Made by a program: the position numbers and the translations under genes
Shown: positions 1 to 8,527 of the stretch, piece after piece
Layout: each line of letters starts with the position of its first letter
Numbering within the stretch: the first letter of the stretch is position 1
Notes under the pieces: model-generated
What the model was told of the DNA's origin: nothing
The model's database searches: none
Seen by the model: only the letters and a program-made list of their open reading frames with translations
Assembly: GCF_019443745.1 (NCBI RefSeq)
Contig: NZ_CP050948.1
Coordinates: 1,984,001 to 2,048,000, forward strand
Direction of reading: 5' to 3'
Length of the DNA: 64,000 bases
From: Iamia sp. SCSIO 61187
GTDB lineage: Bacteria; Actinomycetota; Acidimicrobiia; Acidimicrobiales; Iamiaceae

Positions 1-43
1 CGGTCGCCAGCAGGGAGGGCTGGAACGTCAGCTCCACGGGCAT
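1..43 (-). CDS. 5' end of an unidentified gene (partial)
   Basis: An ATG on the minus strand at 43 opens a frame MPVELTFQPSLLAT that leaves the window at base 1, divergent from proS. Only 14 residues are visible. The start of AlkB-type 2-oxoglutarate dioxygenases can look like this, but that is too little to assign a function. It could also be a chance frame. Confidence 0.3.
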   Translation of the reverse strand, partial: MPVELTFQPSLLAT

Positions 44-104
44 GACCGAGAGCGTACACGTGTTCGCCGTCGGGTCGGTGGGAGGGGGTCGGGCGCGCCT
101 CACC

Positions 105-110
105 TACCAT
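105..110 (+). promoter_or_regulatory. -10 hexamer of a likely leaderless proS promoter
   Basis: TACCAT lies 7 bases before the proS ATG, and no purine-rich ribosome binding site precedes that ATG. This is the TAnnnT spacing expected when transcription starts on the start codon, as known for leaderless mRNAs in actinobacteria. Inferred from sequence only. Confidence 0.5.
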
Positions 111-117
111 CGCCGCC

Positions 118-1530
118 ATGGCCAAGCCTCCCGTCCTCACGCCCCAGGCCGACGACTTCCCCCGCTGGTACCAGGACGTCGTGGCCAAGGCCGAGCTCGG
201 CGACAACGGCCCCGCCCGGGGCACCCAGGTCATCCGGCCCTACGGCTTCGCCATCTGGGAGCGGATGGTCGCGGCCGTCGACGAGCGCATCAAGCTGACG
301 GGGGCCGAGAACGTCTCGTTCCCGTCGCTGATCCCCCAGAGCTACCTGACCCGCGAGGCCGAGCACGTCGAGGGCTTCGCCCCCGAGCTGGCCGTCGTCA
401 CCATGGGTGGCGGCAAGGAGCTGGAGGAGCCGCTCGTGGTGCGGCCCACCTCCGAGACCATCTTCGGCGAGTACATGGCCAAGTGGGTCGACTCCTGGCG
501 CGACCTGCCCCTGCTCCTCAACCAGTGGTGCAACATCGTGCGCTGGGAGCTCCGGCCCCGGTTGTTCCTGCGCTCGAGCGAGTTCCTCTGGCAGGAGGGC
601 CACACCGCCCACGTCGACCAGCGGGATGCCGCGGCCTACGCCTACACGATCCTCCGCGACGTCTACGAGGACTTCATGGTGAAGGAGCTGGCCATCCCGG
701 TCCTGGTCGGCCGCAAGACGCCCGACGAGCGCTTCCCGGGGGCCATCAACACCACGACGTGCGAGGCGATGATGGGCGACGGCAAGGCCCTGCAGATGGG
801 CACCAGCCACGAGCTGGGCCAGAACTTCGCCAAGGTGTTCGACATCGCCTACCAGGACGCCGAGGGCACCCAGCAGCTGGCGTGGACCACGTCGTGGGGC
901 GTCTCGACCCGGATGATGGGCGGGCTGATCATGGCCCACGGCGACGATGCCGGGCTGCGGGTCCCGCCCCGGGTCGCGCCCATCCAGGTCGTCGTGCTGG
1001 TCGTGCGCGACGGCGACGGCGTGGCCGAGCGGGCCCAGCTGCTGGCCGAGGCCCTCCGCACCGCAGGGGTCCGCGTCACCGTCGACGCCCGCACCGACGT
1101 CGGCTTCGGTCGGCGGGCCACCACCTGGGAGCTCAAGGGCGTCCCCGTCCGCCTCGAGCTGGGCCCTCGCGACCTCGCCGACGAGCAGGCGACCCTCGTC
1201 CGCCGCGACCAGCAGGGCAAGGGCACCGTGCCCCTGAGCGGCCTGCCCGAGCGCGTGGTCGCCCTGCTCGACGAGATCCAGGACGCCATGCTCGCCACCG
1301 CTCGCCAGGTGCGCGACGACCGCACCGTCGAGGTGGCCACCGTCGACGAGGCGCTGGAGGCGGCCCGCACCGGGTTCGCCCGGATCCCGTGGGGGGCGCT
1401 CGACGACGACGGCCTGGCCCGGCTCAAGGCCGACGCCGTCACCGTCCGCTGCCTGCAGAGCCCCGAGGGCGACGTCGCCACCAGCGACGACGACCCCGAG
1501 AGCATCGCCACGGTGGCCCGCTCCTACTGA
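118..1530 (+). CDS. proS: prolyl-tRNA synthetase, archaeal/eukaryotic type
   Basis: Charges tRNA-Pro with proline in the cytoplasm. The 470-residue protein has class II aminoacyl-tRNA synthetase motif 2 (RWELRPRLFLRSSEFLWQEG, about residues 141-160) and motif 3 (GVSTRMMGGLIMAHGD, about 261-276), followed by an anticodon-binding domain and a C-terminal domain ending in Tyr. That layout, without the inserted editing domain of the long bacterial enzyme, is the archaeal/eukaryotic (type 3) form. The ATG is chosen because a TAnnnT hexamer sits 7 bases upstream and no Shine-Dalgarno is present. It stands alone, with a secreted nuclease gene 128 bp downstream. Confidence 0.96.
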   Translation: MAKPPVLTPQADDFPRWYQDVVAKAELGDNGPARGTQVIRPYGFAIWERMVAAVDERIKLTGAENVSFPSLIPQSYLTREAEHVEGFAPELAVVTMGGGKELEEPLVVRPTSETIFGEYMAKWVDSWRDLPLLLNQWCNIVRWELRPRLFLRSSEFLWQEGHTAHVDQRDAAAYAYTILRDVYEDFMVKELAIPVLVGRKTPDERFPGAINTTTCEAMMGDGKALQMGTSHELGQNFAKVFDIAYQDAEGTQQLAWTTSWGVSTRMMGGLIMAHGDDAGLRVPPRVAPIQVVVLVVRDGDGVAERAQLLAEALRTAGVRVTVDARTDVGFGRRATTWELKGVPVRLELGPRDLADEQATLVRRDQQGKGTVPLSGLPERVVALLDEIQDAMLATARQVRDDRTVEVATVDEALEAARTGFARIPWGALDDDGLARLKADAVTVRCLQSPEGDVATSDDDPESIATVARSY

Positions 1531-1658
1531 CCTGCGGCGTCCATCCGGGGTTCAGACCAGGTTGACGAACTGTTGACGCGGCGGTCGAGCAGCGCGCGGG
1601 AGCGTGTGGCAGCCTGACCGCCGTCACACCACCGGTTCCCCCGAAGGCGGCATCCCCC

Positions 1659-4600
1659 GTGCACCTCTCCCTCCGGCGGCGCGCCCTCGGCGCGCTGGCC
1701 CTCCTCCTGGCCGTGGTCGGCTCGTCCGTGGTGGCCCCGTCGCCCGGTGCCGCCGTCGCCACCGACCTGCTGATCTCCGAGTACGTCGAGGGCAGCAGCA
1801 ACAACAAGGCGATCGAGATCGAGAACAAGACCGGGGCACCGGTCGACCTGGCCGCCGGCGGGTACACGCTGCGCATCTACGCCAACGGCGCCACGGCGCC
1901 CGGCACCAGCACGCCCCTCACGGGCACCATCGCGGCCGGCGCCGTCTTCGTCATCGCCCACACCAGTGCCAGCACCGACCTCACGGCGGTGGCCGACGTC
2001 ACCAGCGGGTCAGCGGTGAACTTCAACGGCGACGACGCCGTGGTGCTCACCAAGGGCGGTGACCCGGGGACGGTGGTCGACTCCATCGGCCAGGTCGGGG
2101 TCGACCCCGGCGCGGCGTGGGGGGCCGGTGACACCGTCACTGCGAACGCCACCCTCCGTCGGGCCGCGGCCAACGAGACCGCCGACACCGACACCTCCGA
2201 CGCCTACGACCCGTCAGTGCAGTTCGCCGGGTTCCCGAGCGACACCTTCGTCGGCGTCGGCCAGCCCGGCGACGAGACCGCCGAGCCGCCCCCGCCCGAC
2301 ATCCGCACCATCGGGGAGATCCAGGGCGACGCCACCGGCCCGACCAGCCGGTCGCCCTTCGCCCCGGCCAGCGGCAACGGCGCCGGCCAGGAGGTCGTCA
2401 CCAGCGGCGTCGTCACCGAGCGGAGCCTGGCCCGGACCTCCTCGGGCGGCTCCAACCACGGCTTCTGGATCCAGACGCCGGACGCCGAGGTCGACGCCGA
2501 CCCCGACACCTCCGAGGGGATCTTCGTCTTCACCGGGTCCAGCCCGACGGTCGACGGCTACACACCGACCGTCGGTGACGCCGTCACCATCACGGCCAAG
2601 GCCGGCGAGTTCTTCTTCGCCACCCAGCTCACGTCGGTCACCGACGTGGTGCTCGACAGCAGCGGCAACCCGATCCCGGCCGCGGTCGAGGCCGACCCGC
2701 CCGAGGACGCGACCGAGGCCGGCGTCTACTGGGAGCGGCTCGAGGGCATGCAGGTCACGGTCCCGGCCGGCGCCAGCGTCACCGGCGGCCGCTCGGTCTT
2801 CCCGGGCTCGGCCGACTCCGAGATCTGGATGATCCGCGGCGACGACCCCCTCGTCGCCCGCGAGGACCCCTTCGCCCGGCGGACCTTCCGCGACGCCCAC
2901 CCCCTCGACGCCCAGCCCGGCCTGTTCGACGACGGCAACGGCCAGCGCCTGCTGATCGGCCCGCAGGGGGTCAAGGCCGCTGCCGCCGACAGCACCGTGC
3001 TGCTGCCCCCGGCCCGCACCTTCGCCACCCTGGACGGCGCCGTGACCGGCGCCCTGAGCTACTCGTTCGAGAAGTACCGCATCGAGGTGGCGACCCCGCC
3101 GACGTTCACCGACGGCGTCGACCCGTCCACCAACGCCGCCCCGCAGGCGCCCGACCGGGCCACCGAGTACTCCGTCGGCAACATCAACGTCGAGAACCTC
3201 TACGACCGGCGCGACGACCCCACCGACGGCTGCGACTTCACCGACAACGCCGGCTGCCCCGGTGTCAGCCCGCCATTCGACTACGTCCCGGCCACCGACC
3301 AGGTCTACCTGGACCGCCTGGTGGGCCTGGCGAAGCAGATCGCCTTCGACCTCCACCTGCCCGACGTCGTCACCGTGCAGGAGGCCGAGGACCAGGACAT
3401 CTGCTCGGCCGAGCCCGGTGGCGCGCTCACGTGCGACGGCGGTGACGGCAAGCCCGACACCGTCCAGGAGCTGGCGTTCATGCTGAACGACCAGGAGAAC
3501 GGCGGCGCCGTGTACGACGTGGCCTCGGACCGCGACGGGGCCGACGACCGCGGCATCCACAACGCCTTCCTCTTCCGGGTCGACCGGGTCGAGCTGGCCA
3601 CCCCCGGCGCCGACGATCCCGTGCTCGGCTCGACCCCCGGCGTCGAGTACCGCGACGATCCGCTGCCGTCCAACGCCGAGGTCGAGAACCCGAAGGCCCT
3701 CAACGCCGACCTCCCCGAGGACGTCGACACCAGCACCGGCACCGACGGCCCGAACGTGTACACCCGGGCAGCCCAGACCGGTCGCTTCCTCGTCTACCCG
3801 GAGACGGCCGGCGAGGGGACGCCCGTCGACCTGTGGGTGATCAACAACCACTTCTCGTCCGGACCCGACCGGCGCGTCGGCCAGCGACGGGAGCAGGCGG
3901 CCTACGCCGCCGCCATCTCGGAGGCCATCGCCGCCGAGGTGCCCGAGGCCCGGGTGATGGTCGCCGGCGACCTCAACGTCTTCCCCCGCCCCGACGACCC
4001 GATCCTGCCGCCGGAGGGGCCCAGCGACCAGCTCGCGCCCCTCTACGACGCCGGGCTCAACAGCCTGTGGGACGTGCTGGTGCAGGAGGCCCCGGCCGCG
4101 GCCTACTCCTACGTCTTCGAGGGCCAGGCCCAGACCCTCGACCAGCAGCTCGTCGACGACGCCCTGCTGGCCGAGCTGGTCGAGCAGCGGGTCGCCCACG
4201 TCAACGCCGACTGGGCCGCCGAGCACCAGCCCGTCACCGGCCGGGGGGTCAGCGACCACGACCCGTCCGTCGCCCGCTTCGCCTTCCCGGCCCCGCCGGT
4301 GCCGCAGCTCGGCGACGAGGACTTCGTCACCCAGCAGTTCGTCGACTTCGTGGGCCGCCCGCCCACGCCCAGCGAGCTCGAGGTGTTCACCGAGTCCCTC
4401 CAGGACGGCTCGCTCACCCGGGCCCGCCTCGCCGACAACCTGCGTCGCATCGCCTACGACCCGCCCCGGGCGCCGGTGATCCGCCTCTACGCCGCCGTGC
4501 TCGGGCGGCCGGCGGACCTGGCGGGGGTCGAGTACTGGACGGCGCGGATGCGCGCCGGGCTGACCATCCGGCAGGTGGCCCGCTTCTTCGTCGCCTCGCA

Positions 4601-4961
4601 GGAGTTCCGCACCACCTACGGGTCGCTGGACGACGCCGAGTTCGTCGAGCTGGTGTACCAGAACGTGCTGGGGCGCGAGCCCGACGCCGAGGGCGAGGCC
4701 TACTGGATCGGCCGCCTCGAGCGCGGTCTGACCCGGGCCAACATGATGGTCTCGTTCTCCGAGAGCCAGGAGCACAGGGACCTGTCCCGGCCCATGGTCG
4801 ACGCCCTCGAGATCGTCTTCGGCCTGCTGGACCGCGACCCCACCCCGGCGGAGCTCGACTCGGCCGAGGCCCGGGTCGGCACCCTCGCCGGCCGCCTCGA
4901 GGTCATCGACGAGATCCTCACCTCCGCCGAGTACGCCGAGAGGGTCGGGGCCACGCCGTAG
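1659..4961 (+). CDS. secreted ExeM/NucH-type nuclease with lamin-tail and DUF4214 domains
   Basis: Predicted exported DNase. A GTG start gives an Arg-rich signal peptide with a hydrophobic core (LGALALLLAVVGSSVVA) and likely cleavage near residue 32. Next comes a lamin-tail domain (about 33-150, LLISEYVEGSSNNKAIEI), an OB-fold-like region (about 215-330), and an endonuclease/exonuclease/phosphatase fold (about 505-875) with VVTVQEAED, NNHFSSG, VAGDLNVFPRP and SDHDPSVARF, the usual Mg-binding and catalytic stretches. The last 200 residues hold three DUF4214-like units (RDPTPAEL and VLGREPDAEG types), a domain often found in secreted actinobacterial proteins. Family assignment is firm; substrate (probably extracellular DNA) is inferred. 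A strong inverted repeat follows the gene. Confidence 0.9.
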   Translation: MHLSLRRRALGALALLLAVVGSSVVAPSPGAAVATDLLISEYVEGSSNNKAIEIENKTGAPVDLAAGGYTLRIYANGATAPGTSTPLTGTIAAGAVFVIAHTSASTDLTAVADVTSGSAVNFNGDDAVVLTKGGDPGTVVDSIGQVGVDPGAAWGAGDTVTANATLRRAAANETADTDTSDAYDPSVQFAGFPSDTFVGVGQPGDETAEPPPPDIRTIGEIQGDATGPTSRSPFAPASGNGAGQEVVTSGVVTERSLARTSSGGSNHGFWIQTPDAEVDADPDTSEGIFVFTGSSPTVDGYTPTVGDAVTITAKAGEFFFATQLTSVTDVVLDSSGNPIPAAVEADPPEDATEAGVYWERLEGMQVTVPAGASVTGGRSVFPGSADSEIWMIRGDDPLVAREDPFARRTFRDAHPLDAQPGLFDDGNGQRLLIGPQGVKAAAADSTVLLPPARTFATLDGAVTGALSYSFEKYRIEVATPPTFTDGVDPSTNAAPQAPDRATEYSVGNINVENLYDRRDDPTDGCDFTDNAGCPGVSPPFDYVPATDQVYLDRLVGLAKQIAFDLHLPDVVTVQEAEDQDICSAEPGGALTCDGGDGKPDTVQELAFMLNDQENGGAVYDVASDRDGADDRGIHNAFLFRVDRVELATPGADDPVLGSTPGVEYRDDPLPSNAEVENPKALNADLPEDVDTSTGTDGPNVYTRAAQTGRFLVYPETAGEGTPVDLWVINNHFSSGPDRRVGQRREQAAYAAAISEAIAAEVPEARVMVAGDLNVFPRPDDPILPPEGPSDQLAPLYDAGLNSLWDVLVQEAPAAAYSYVFEGQAQTLDQQLVDDALLAELVEQRVAHVNADWAAEHQPVTGRGVSDHDPSVARFAFPAPPVPQLGDEDFVTQQFVDFVGRPPTPSELEVFTESLQDGSLTRARLADNLRRIAYDPPRAPVIRLYAAVLGRPADLAGVEYWTARMRAGLTIRQVARFFVASQEFRTTYGSLDDAEFVELVYQNVLGREPDAEGEAYWIGRLERGLTRANMMVSFSESQEHRDLSRPMVDALEIVFGLLDRDPTPAELDSAEARVGTLAGRLEVIDEILTSAEYAERVGATP

Positions 4962-5002
4962 CGGCGAGATCGTCGGCCGGGCCCGGCGCCTGGCAACCTG
5001 AG

Positions 5003-5056
5003 GGTCCGGGCGACCACCCGACCACCGCGGCTGGTGGAGAGGTGGTCGCCCGGACC
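5003..5056. terminator. bidirectional terminator hairpin
   Basis: Perfect 16-bp arms (GGTCCGGGCGACCACC at 5003-5018 and its complement at 5041-5056) enclose a second 5-bp stem (5022-5026/5033-5037). It lies between the convergent nuclease and SDR genes, so it probably ends both transcripts. There is no T tract. Confidence 0.75.
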
Positions 5057-5066
5057 GCGTCCGGGC

Positions 5067-6026
5067 TCAGACCCGGGCGGTCTGGCGGTCGACGAGGGCG
5101 AGGAGGCGGGCCCGGTCGTCCGGGGCGGTGGCGGTGCCCGGCCAGCGCACGGTGCCCCGGACCCGGCGGTCGTGGTAGAGCGCGCCCGGCACGAGATCGC
5201 CCGCCGGCGCCGCCGCCGTCCAGACCAGCGAGTCGGCCCCCTCGGAGGGGGAGCGGAGGATCGGGCCCATCACCCGGTCGAAGCCGGGCAGGGCGTCGGT
5301 CACGCCCGGTGTGGCCGCCCACCCGGGGTGGACCGCGACCTGGAGGGGCGCCTCGCCGCGCCGCGTGGCCTCCGCCACCAGGTCGACCTGGGCCCGCTTG
5401 GCCTGGGCGTAGGCCCGGACCCCGTCCCAGGGCCGCGCCTCCCAGCCGGTGTCGTCGAGGTCCACGGCCTGGAGGTACATCCCCCCCGAGGTGACCCAGA
5501 CGGCCCGGCCCAGGCCGTCGGCGAGGTCGGTGGCGAGGCGCCGGGTCAGGAGCCGGGGACCGACCACCATCGACGCCCAGATCGCCTCGAGGCCCTGTGG
5601 CGTCTCCCGCCTCTCCGGCGTGATGGCCCCGGCGGCGTGGACGATGACGTCGATGCGCCCGTGGACCTCGACGAGCGACGCGGCCAGGGCGTCGACGGCG
5701 TCGGTGTCGCCGACGTCCGCGGCCCGGAACGTCGCCCGCCCACCCGTCGCCTCGATGGCGTCGACGACGTCAGCCCCGCGCCCGGCGTCGCGCCCGACGA
5801 CGTCGATGGACGCGCCCAGCCCGGCGAGGGCCTCGGCCGTCGCCCGTCCGAGGCCGGAGGTCCCGCCGGTGACGACGGCGACCTGGCCGGCCAGGGCCTC
5901 GCCGGGCGGCGGCTGCCACCGCTCCAGCCGGGAGCGGACGGCGATCCCGATCCGGCTGAAGCTGGGGACGACGGTGGCCTCGAGGGCGAGGTCGACGGCG
6001 CGGGCGAGGGGAGCGGGTGTCGGCAT
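5067..6026 (-). CDS. short-chain dehydrogenase/reductase (DHRS12-like)
   Basis: NAD(P)-dependent oxidoreductase of the SDR family, about 319 residues. The Rossmann motif TGGTSGLG lies near residue 43 (counting from the chosen ATG at 6026), followed by the HAAG equivalent of NNAG, the Ser-containing VTSGGMYL and the catalytic YAQAK. The VTSGGM stretch resembles DHRS12-type members. An upstream in-frame ATG at 6179 exists, but the extra 51 residues are low-complexity and would run into the rimP leader, so MPTPAPLARAV is preferred. Substrate unknown. Convergent with the nuclease gene and divergent from rimP. Confidence 0.85.
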   Translation of the reverse strand: MPTPAPLARAVDLALEATVVPSFSRIGIAVRSRLERWQPPPGEALAGQVAVVTGGTSGLGRATAEALAGLGASIDVVGRDAGRGADVVDAIEATGGRATFRAADVGDTDAVDALAASLVEVHGRIDVIVHAAGAITPERRETPQGLEAIWASMVVGPRLLTRRLATDLADGLGRAVWVTSGGMYLQAVDLDDTGWEARPWDGVRAYAQAKRAQVDLVAEATRRGEAPLQVAVHPGWAATPGVTDALPGFDRVMGPILRSPSEGADSLVWTAAAPAGDLVPGALYHDRRVRGTVRWPGTATAPDDRARLLALVDRQTARV

Positions 6027-6160
6027 CGGGTGCGGTTCGACGCCACCCGGCACGGGGATGGGTCCCGGCGCCGGCCCTGCTCCCGGGGGTCGCCGGGCCG
6101 TCGGCGGGGTTCCACCGCTATGCTGTCGGGCCTCACCCAGCAGGGTGGGACGCTTGACGA

Positions 6161-6186
6161 GGCGTGGGCTCCGGCCCACGCCTTTT
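6161..6186 (+). promoter_or_regulatory. terminator-like hairpin in the rimP leader
   Basis: GGCGTGGGC (6161-6169), loop TCCG, GCCCACGCC (6174-6182), then TTTT. A compact 9-bp stem with a UNCG-like tetraloop and U run, ending 25 bases before the rimP GTG. It looks like an intrinsic terminator inside the leader of an operon that encodes NusA, so attenuation control is plausible. Confidence 0.6.
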
Positions 6187-6211
6187 CTCTGGACGACGAG
6201 GAGGTGGAACC

Positions 6212-6724
6212 GTGACCGTCATCGACACCGTGCAGGCACTCGTCGAGCCCGTCTGCACCGCCGCCGGCCTCGAGCTCTTCGACATCGAGCTCGAGAGCGG
6301 GGTCCTGCGGATCACCGTCGACCAGGAGGGCGGTCTGCCCGTCGGCGCCCTCACCACGGTCACCCGCCAGATCTCCCGCCTCCTCGACGAGGACGACCCC
6401 ATCCCCGGCCGCTACACCCTCGAGGTGTCGAGCCCGGGGCTCGAGCGCAAGCTCCGCACCCCCCTGCACTTCCAGCGCGCCGTGGGCGAGCTGGTCAGCA
6501 TCCGCAGCAGCAACCGGGCCGAGGGAGGTCCCCGCCGGTTCCAGGGGACCCTCGTGGCGGCCGACGACGACGGCATCACCGTCGAGCCCGACGACGGCGG
6601 CGAGCCGGTGGCCCTCCGCCACGACCAGGTCGACAAGGCCCGCACGGTCTTCGTCTGGGACGCGGCCCCGCCGAAGAAGAACGACAAGACACGACCCCCC
6701 AGGAAGAAGGCAAAGCAGCCATGA
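6212..6724 (+). CDS. rimP: ribosome maturation factor RimP
   Basis: Helps assemble the 30S subunit. The 170-residue protein has the N-terminal RimP fold (LELFDIELESGVLRITVD), the conserved YTLEVSSPGLERKL stretch near residue 70, and a C-terminal SH3-like part, ending in a Lys/Arg-rich tail. The GTG at 6212 is chosen because GAGGAGG precedes it; the frame stays open upstream to 6164, but that part encodes the leader hairpin. Its stop codon overlaps the nusA start (ATGA), so the two are translationally coupled. First gene of the rimP-nusA-ylxR-infB operon. Confidence 0.95.
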   Translation: MTVIDTVQALVEPVCTAAGLELFDIELESGVLRITVDQEGGLPVGALTTVTRQISRLLDEDDPIPGRYTLEVSSPGLERKLRTPLHFQRAVGELVSIRSSNRAEGGPRRFQGTLVAADDDGITVEPDDGGEPVALRHDQVDKARTVFVWDAAPPKKNDKTRPPRKKAKQP

Positions 6725-8115
6725 GTCGCGAGCTGGACATGATGGAGGCCCTCCAGGCCCTGGCCGCGGACCGCGGCATCACGCTCGACACCCTGATGGG
6801 GGCGTTGGCCGACGCCATGGAGATGGCCTACGCCAAGATGCCGGGGGCCAAGGACTACGCCTGGGTCACGATCGACCCCGACACCTTCGACATCCGGGTC
6901 TGGTCCCAGGACCTCGACGAGGACGGCGAGCCCTTCGGCGACGTCGTCGACGTGACCCCGCCCGACTTCGGCCGCATCGCGGCCCAGACGGCCCGCCAGG
7001 TGATGAACCAGCGCCTGCGCGAGGTCGACCGGGAGATGAAGTACGAGGAGTACTCCGGCCGCGAGGGCGACATCGTCACCGGCATCATCCAGCAGGGCGA
7101 CTCCCGGTACACGCTCCTCGAGCTGAACCGCGGCGTCGAGGCCCTGCTGCCCCAGGCCGAGCAGGTCCCCCACGAGCGCCCCCAGGCGAACTCCCGCCTC
7201 AAGGCCTACATCGTCGAGGTCCGCAAGACCGCCAAGGGCCCGCAGATCGTCGTCAGCCGCACCCACCCGGGCCTCATCAAGCGCCTCTTCGAGATGGAGG
7301 TGCCCGAGATCGCCGAGGGCATCGTCGAGATCAAGGCCTGCGCCCGCGAGCCCGGGCACCGGACCAAGATCGCGGTCTGGTCGAACGACACCAACGTCGA
7401 CCCCGTCGGTGCCTGCGTCGGCGCCCGTGGCGCCCGCGTCCGGATGGTCGTCAACGAGCTCAACGGCGAGAAGATCGACATCGTCCCCTTCACCGACGTC
7501 CCCGAGGACCTGGTGGCCAAGGCCCTGGCCCCGGCCAAGGTGAAGGAGGTCCGCCTCGACTACGACACCGGCACCGCCACCGTCATCGTCCCGGACTTCC
7601 AGCTCTCGCTGGCCATCGGCAAGGAGGGGCAGAACGCCCGCCTCGCCGCCCGCCTGTCGGGCTGGCGCGTCGACATCAAGAGCGAGACGCAGCTGGCCGA
7701 GGAGGAGGCCTACGCCAACCAGGACTGGGCCGAGGGCGAGTGGGTCACCGACGCCAAGACCGGCGAGCAGGTCTGGCAGCCGGCCGACGGCAGCGAGGCC
7801 CTGTCGGCCGAGGCCTGGGCCGAGGCCACCGAGGCGATCGAGGCCGAGGCCGCGGGGGAGGGCGCGACCGAGGAGGTCAGCGTCGACCCCGAGGTCAGCG
7901 GGGACGAGTCCGCGGTGAGCGGCGAGGAGGCGGCCGAGGCCGACGTCGAGGAGGCCGTCGAGGTCCCGGACCCGGCCGACGACGCCCCGACGACCCCCGA
8001 GGCGGCCATCGCCGAGGGCGTGGTCGAGGACCCGGCCGACGACGACCCCGACGAGGCCCCGGCGCCGGTGGCGGCCGAGGGGCCCGAGGTCGGCGACACG
8101 GGGCCCGTCACCTGA
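6721..8115 (+). CDS. nusA: transcription termination/antitermination factor NusA
   Basis: Binds RNA polymerase and nascent RNA to control pausing, termination and antitermination. The 464 residues contain the N-terminal polymerase-binding domain, an S1 domain (about 110-175) and two KH domains ([18 protein letters not shown] about 230; [20 protein letters not shown] about 298). The last 100 residues are an Asp/Glu/Ala-rich tail, longer than in mycobacterial NusA and of unknown use. It starts at an ATGA overlap with rimP. The frame is open far upstream, but only this start fits the family's length. Confidence 0.96.
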   Translation: MSRELDMMEALQALAADRGITLDTLMGALADAMEMAYAKMPGAKDYAWVTIDPDTFDIRVWSQDLDEDGEPFGDVVDVTPPDFGRIAAQTARQVMNQRLREVDREMKYEEYSGREGDIVTGIIQQGDSRYTLLELNRGVEALLPQAEQVPHERPQANSRLKAYIVEVRKTAKGPQIVVSRTHPGLIKRLFEMEVPEIAEGIVEIKACAREPGHRTKIAVWSNDTNVDPVGACVGARGARVRMVVNELNGEKIDIVPFTDVPEDLVAKALAPAKVKEVRLDYDTGTATVIVPDFQLSLAIGKEGQNARLAARLSGWRVDIKSETQLAEEEAYANQDWAEGEWVTDAKTGEQVWQPADGSEALSAEAWAEATEAIEAEAAGEGATEEVSVDPEVSGDESAVSGEEAAEADVEEAVEVPDPADDAPTTPEAAIAEGVVEDPADDDPDEAPAPVAAEGPEVGDTGPVT

Positions 8116-8360
8116 CGAGCCCCCCGCAGCGCACCTGCATCGGCTGCCGCCGCACCACGGCGGCGGCCGAGCTGGTGCGCGTCGCGCGCACGGCCGACGG
8201 CGGGCTCCGCATCGGCCCCGGGCCCGGGCGCGGGGCGTGGTTGTGCCCCGACGCCGCGTGCGTGGCCGCGGCGGCCAAGCGCCGAGCGTTCCCCAAGGCC
8301 CTCCGGGGCGCCGTCGCCGACGAGGCGATCGCCGCCCTGCGCGTGGCGATCGCCGGCTGA
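8112..8360 (+). CDS. ylxR: YlxR-family RNA-binding protein (DUF448)
   Basis: Small basic protein of the nusA-infB operon. RTCIGCRR near the N-terminus, LVRVARTADGGLRIGPGPGRGAW and the C-terminal KALRGAV stretch are family hallmarks. There is no ATG, GTG or TTG near the family's normal start. The only suitable codon is CTG at 8112, which overlaps the nusA stop (CTGA) in the same geometry as the ATGA and GTGA overlaps elsewhere in the window, so a CTG start is proposed. Known family members bind RNA and have been linked to rnpB expression; its role here is inferred. A 167-bp gap to infB follows. Confidence 0.8.
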   Translation: MTSPPQRTCIGCRRTTAAAELVRVARTADGGLRIGPGPGRGAWLCPDAACVAAAAKRRAFPKALRGAVADEAIAALRVAIAG

Positions 8361-8527
8361 CCCGGCACACTGGAGGACCGTGCCCGACCGCCTGGCGGTC
8401 GAGCACCCCCACCACCCCACGTCCTGACGTCCCGCTGTCGATGGCTTCGCCGGCTGCCGGCCGGGTGCGCGAGGATGGAAGACCCGTGCGTCCACGGGAC
8501 TGAACACCGAAGGGCTGGCAACCGACC

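Noticed and set aside
2214-4775. 853-codon open frame antisense to the nuclease gene
   Set aside because: Composition is the Val/Gly/Asp/His-rich mirror of the sense gene and shows no family motif.
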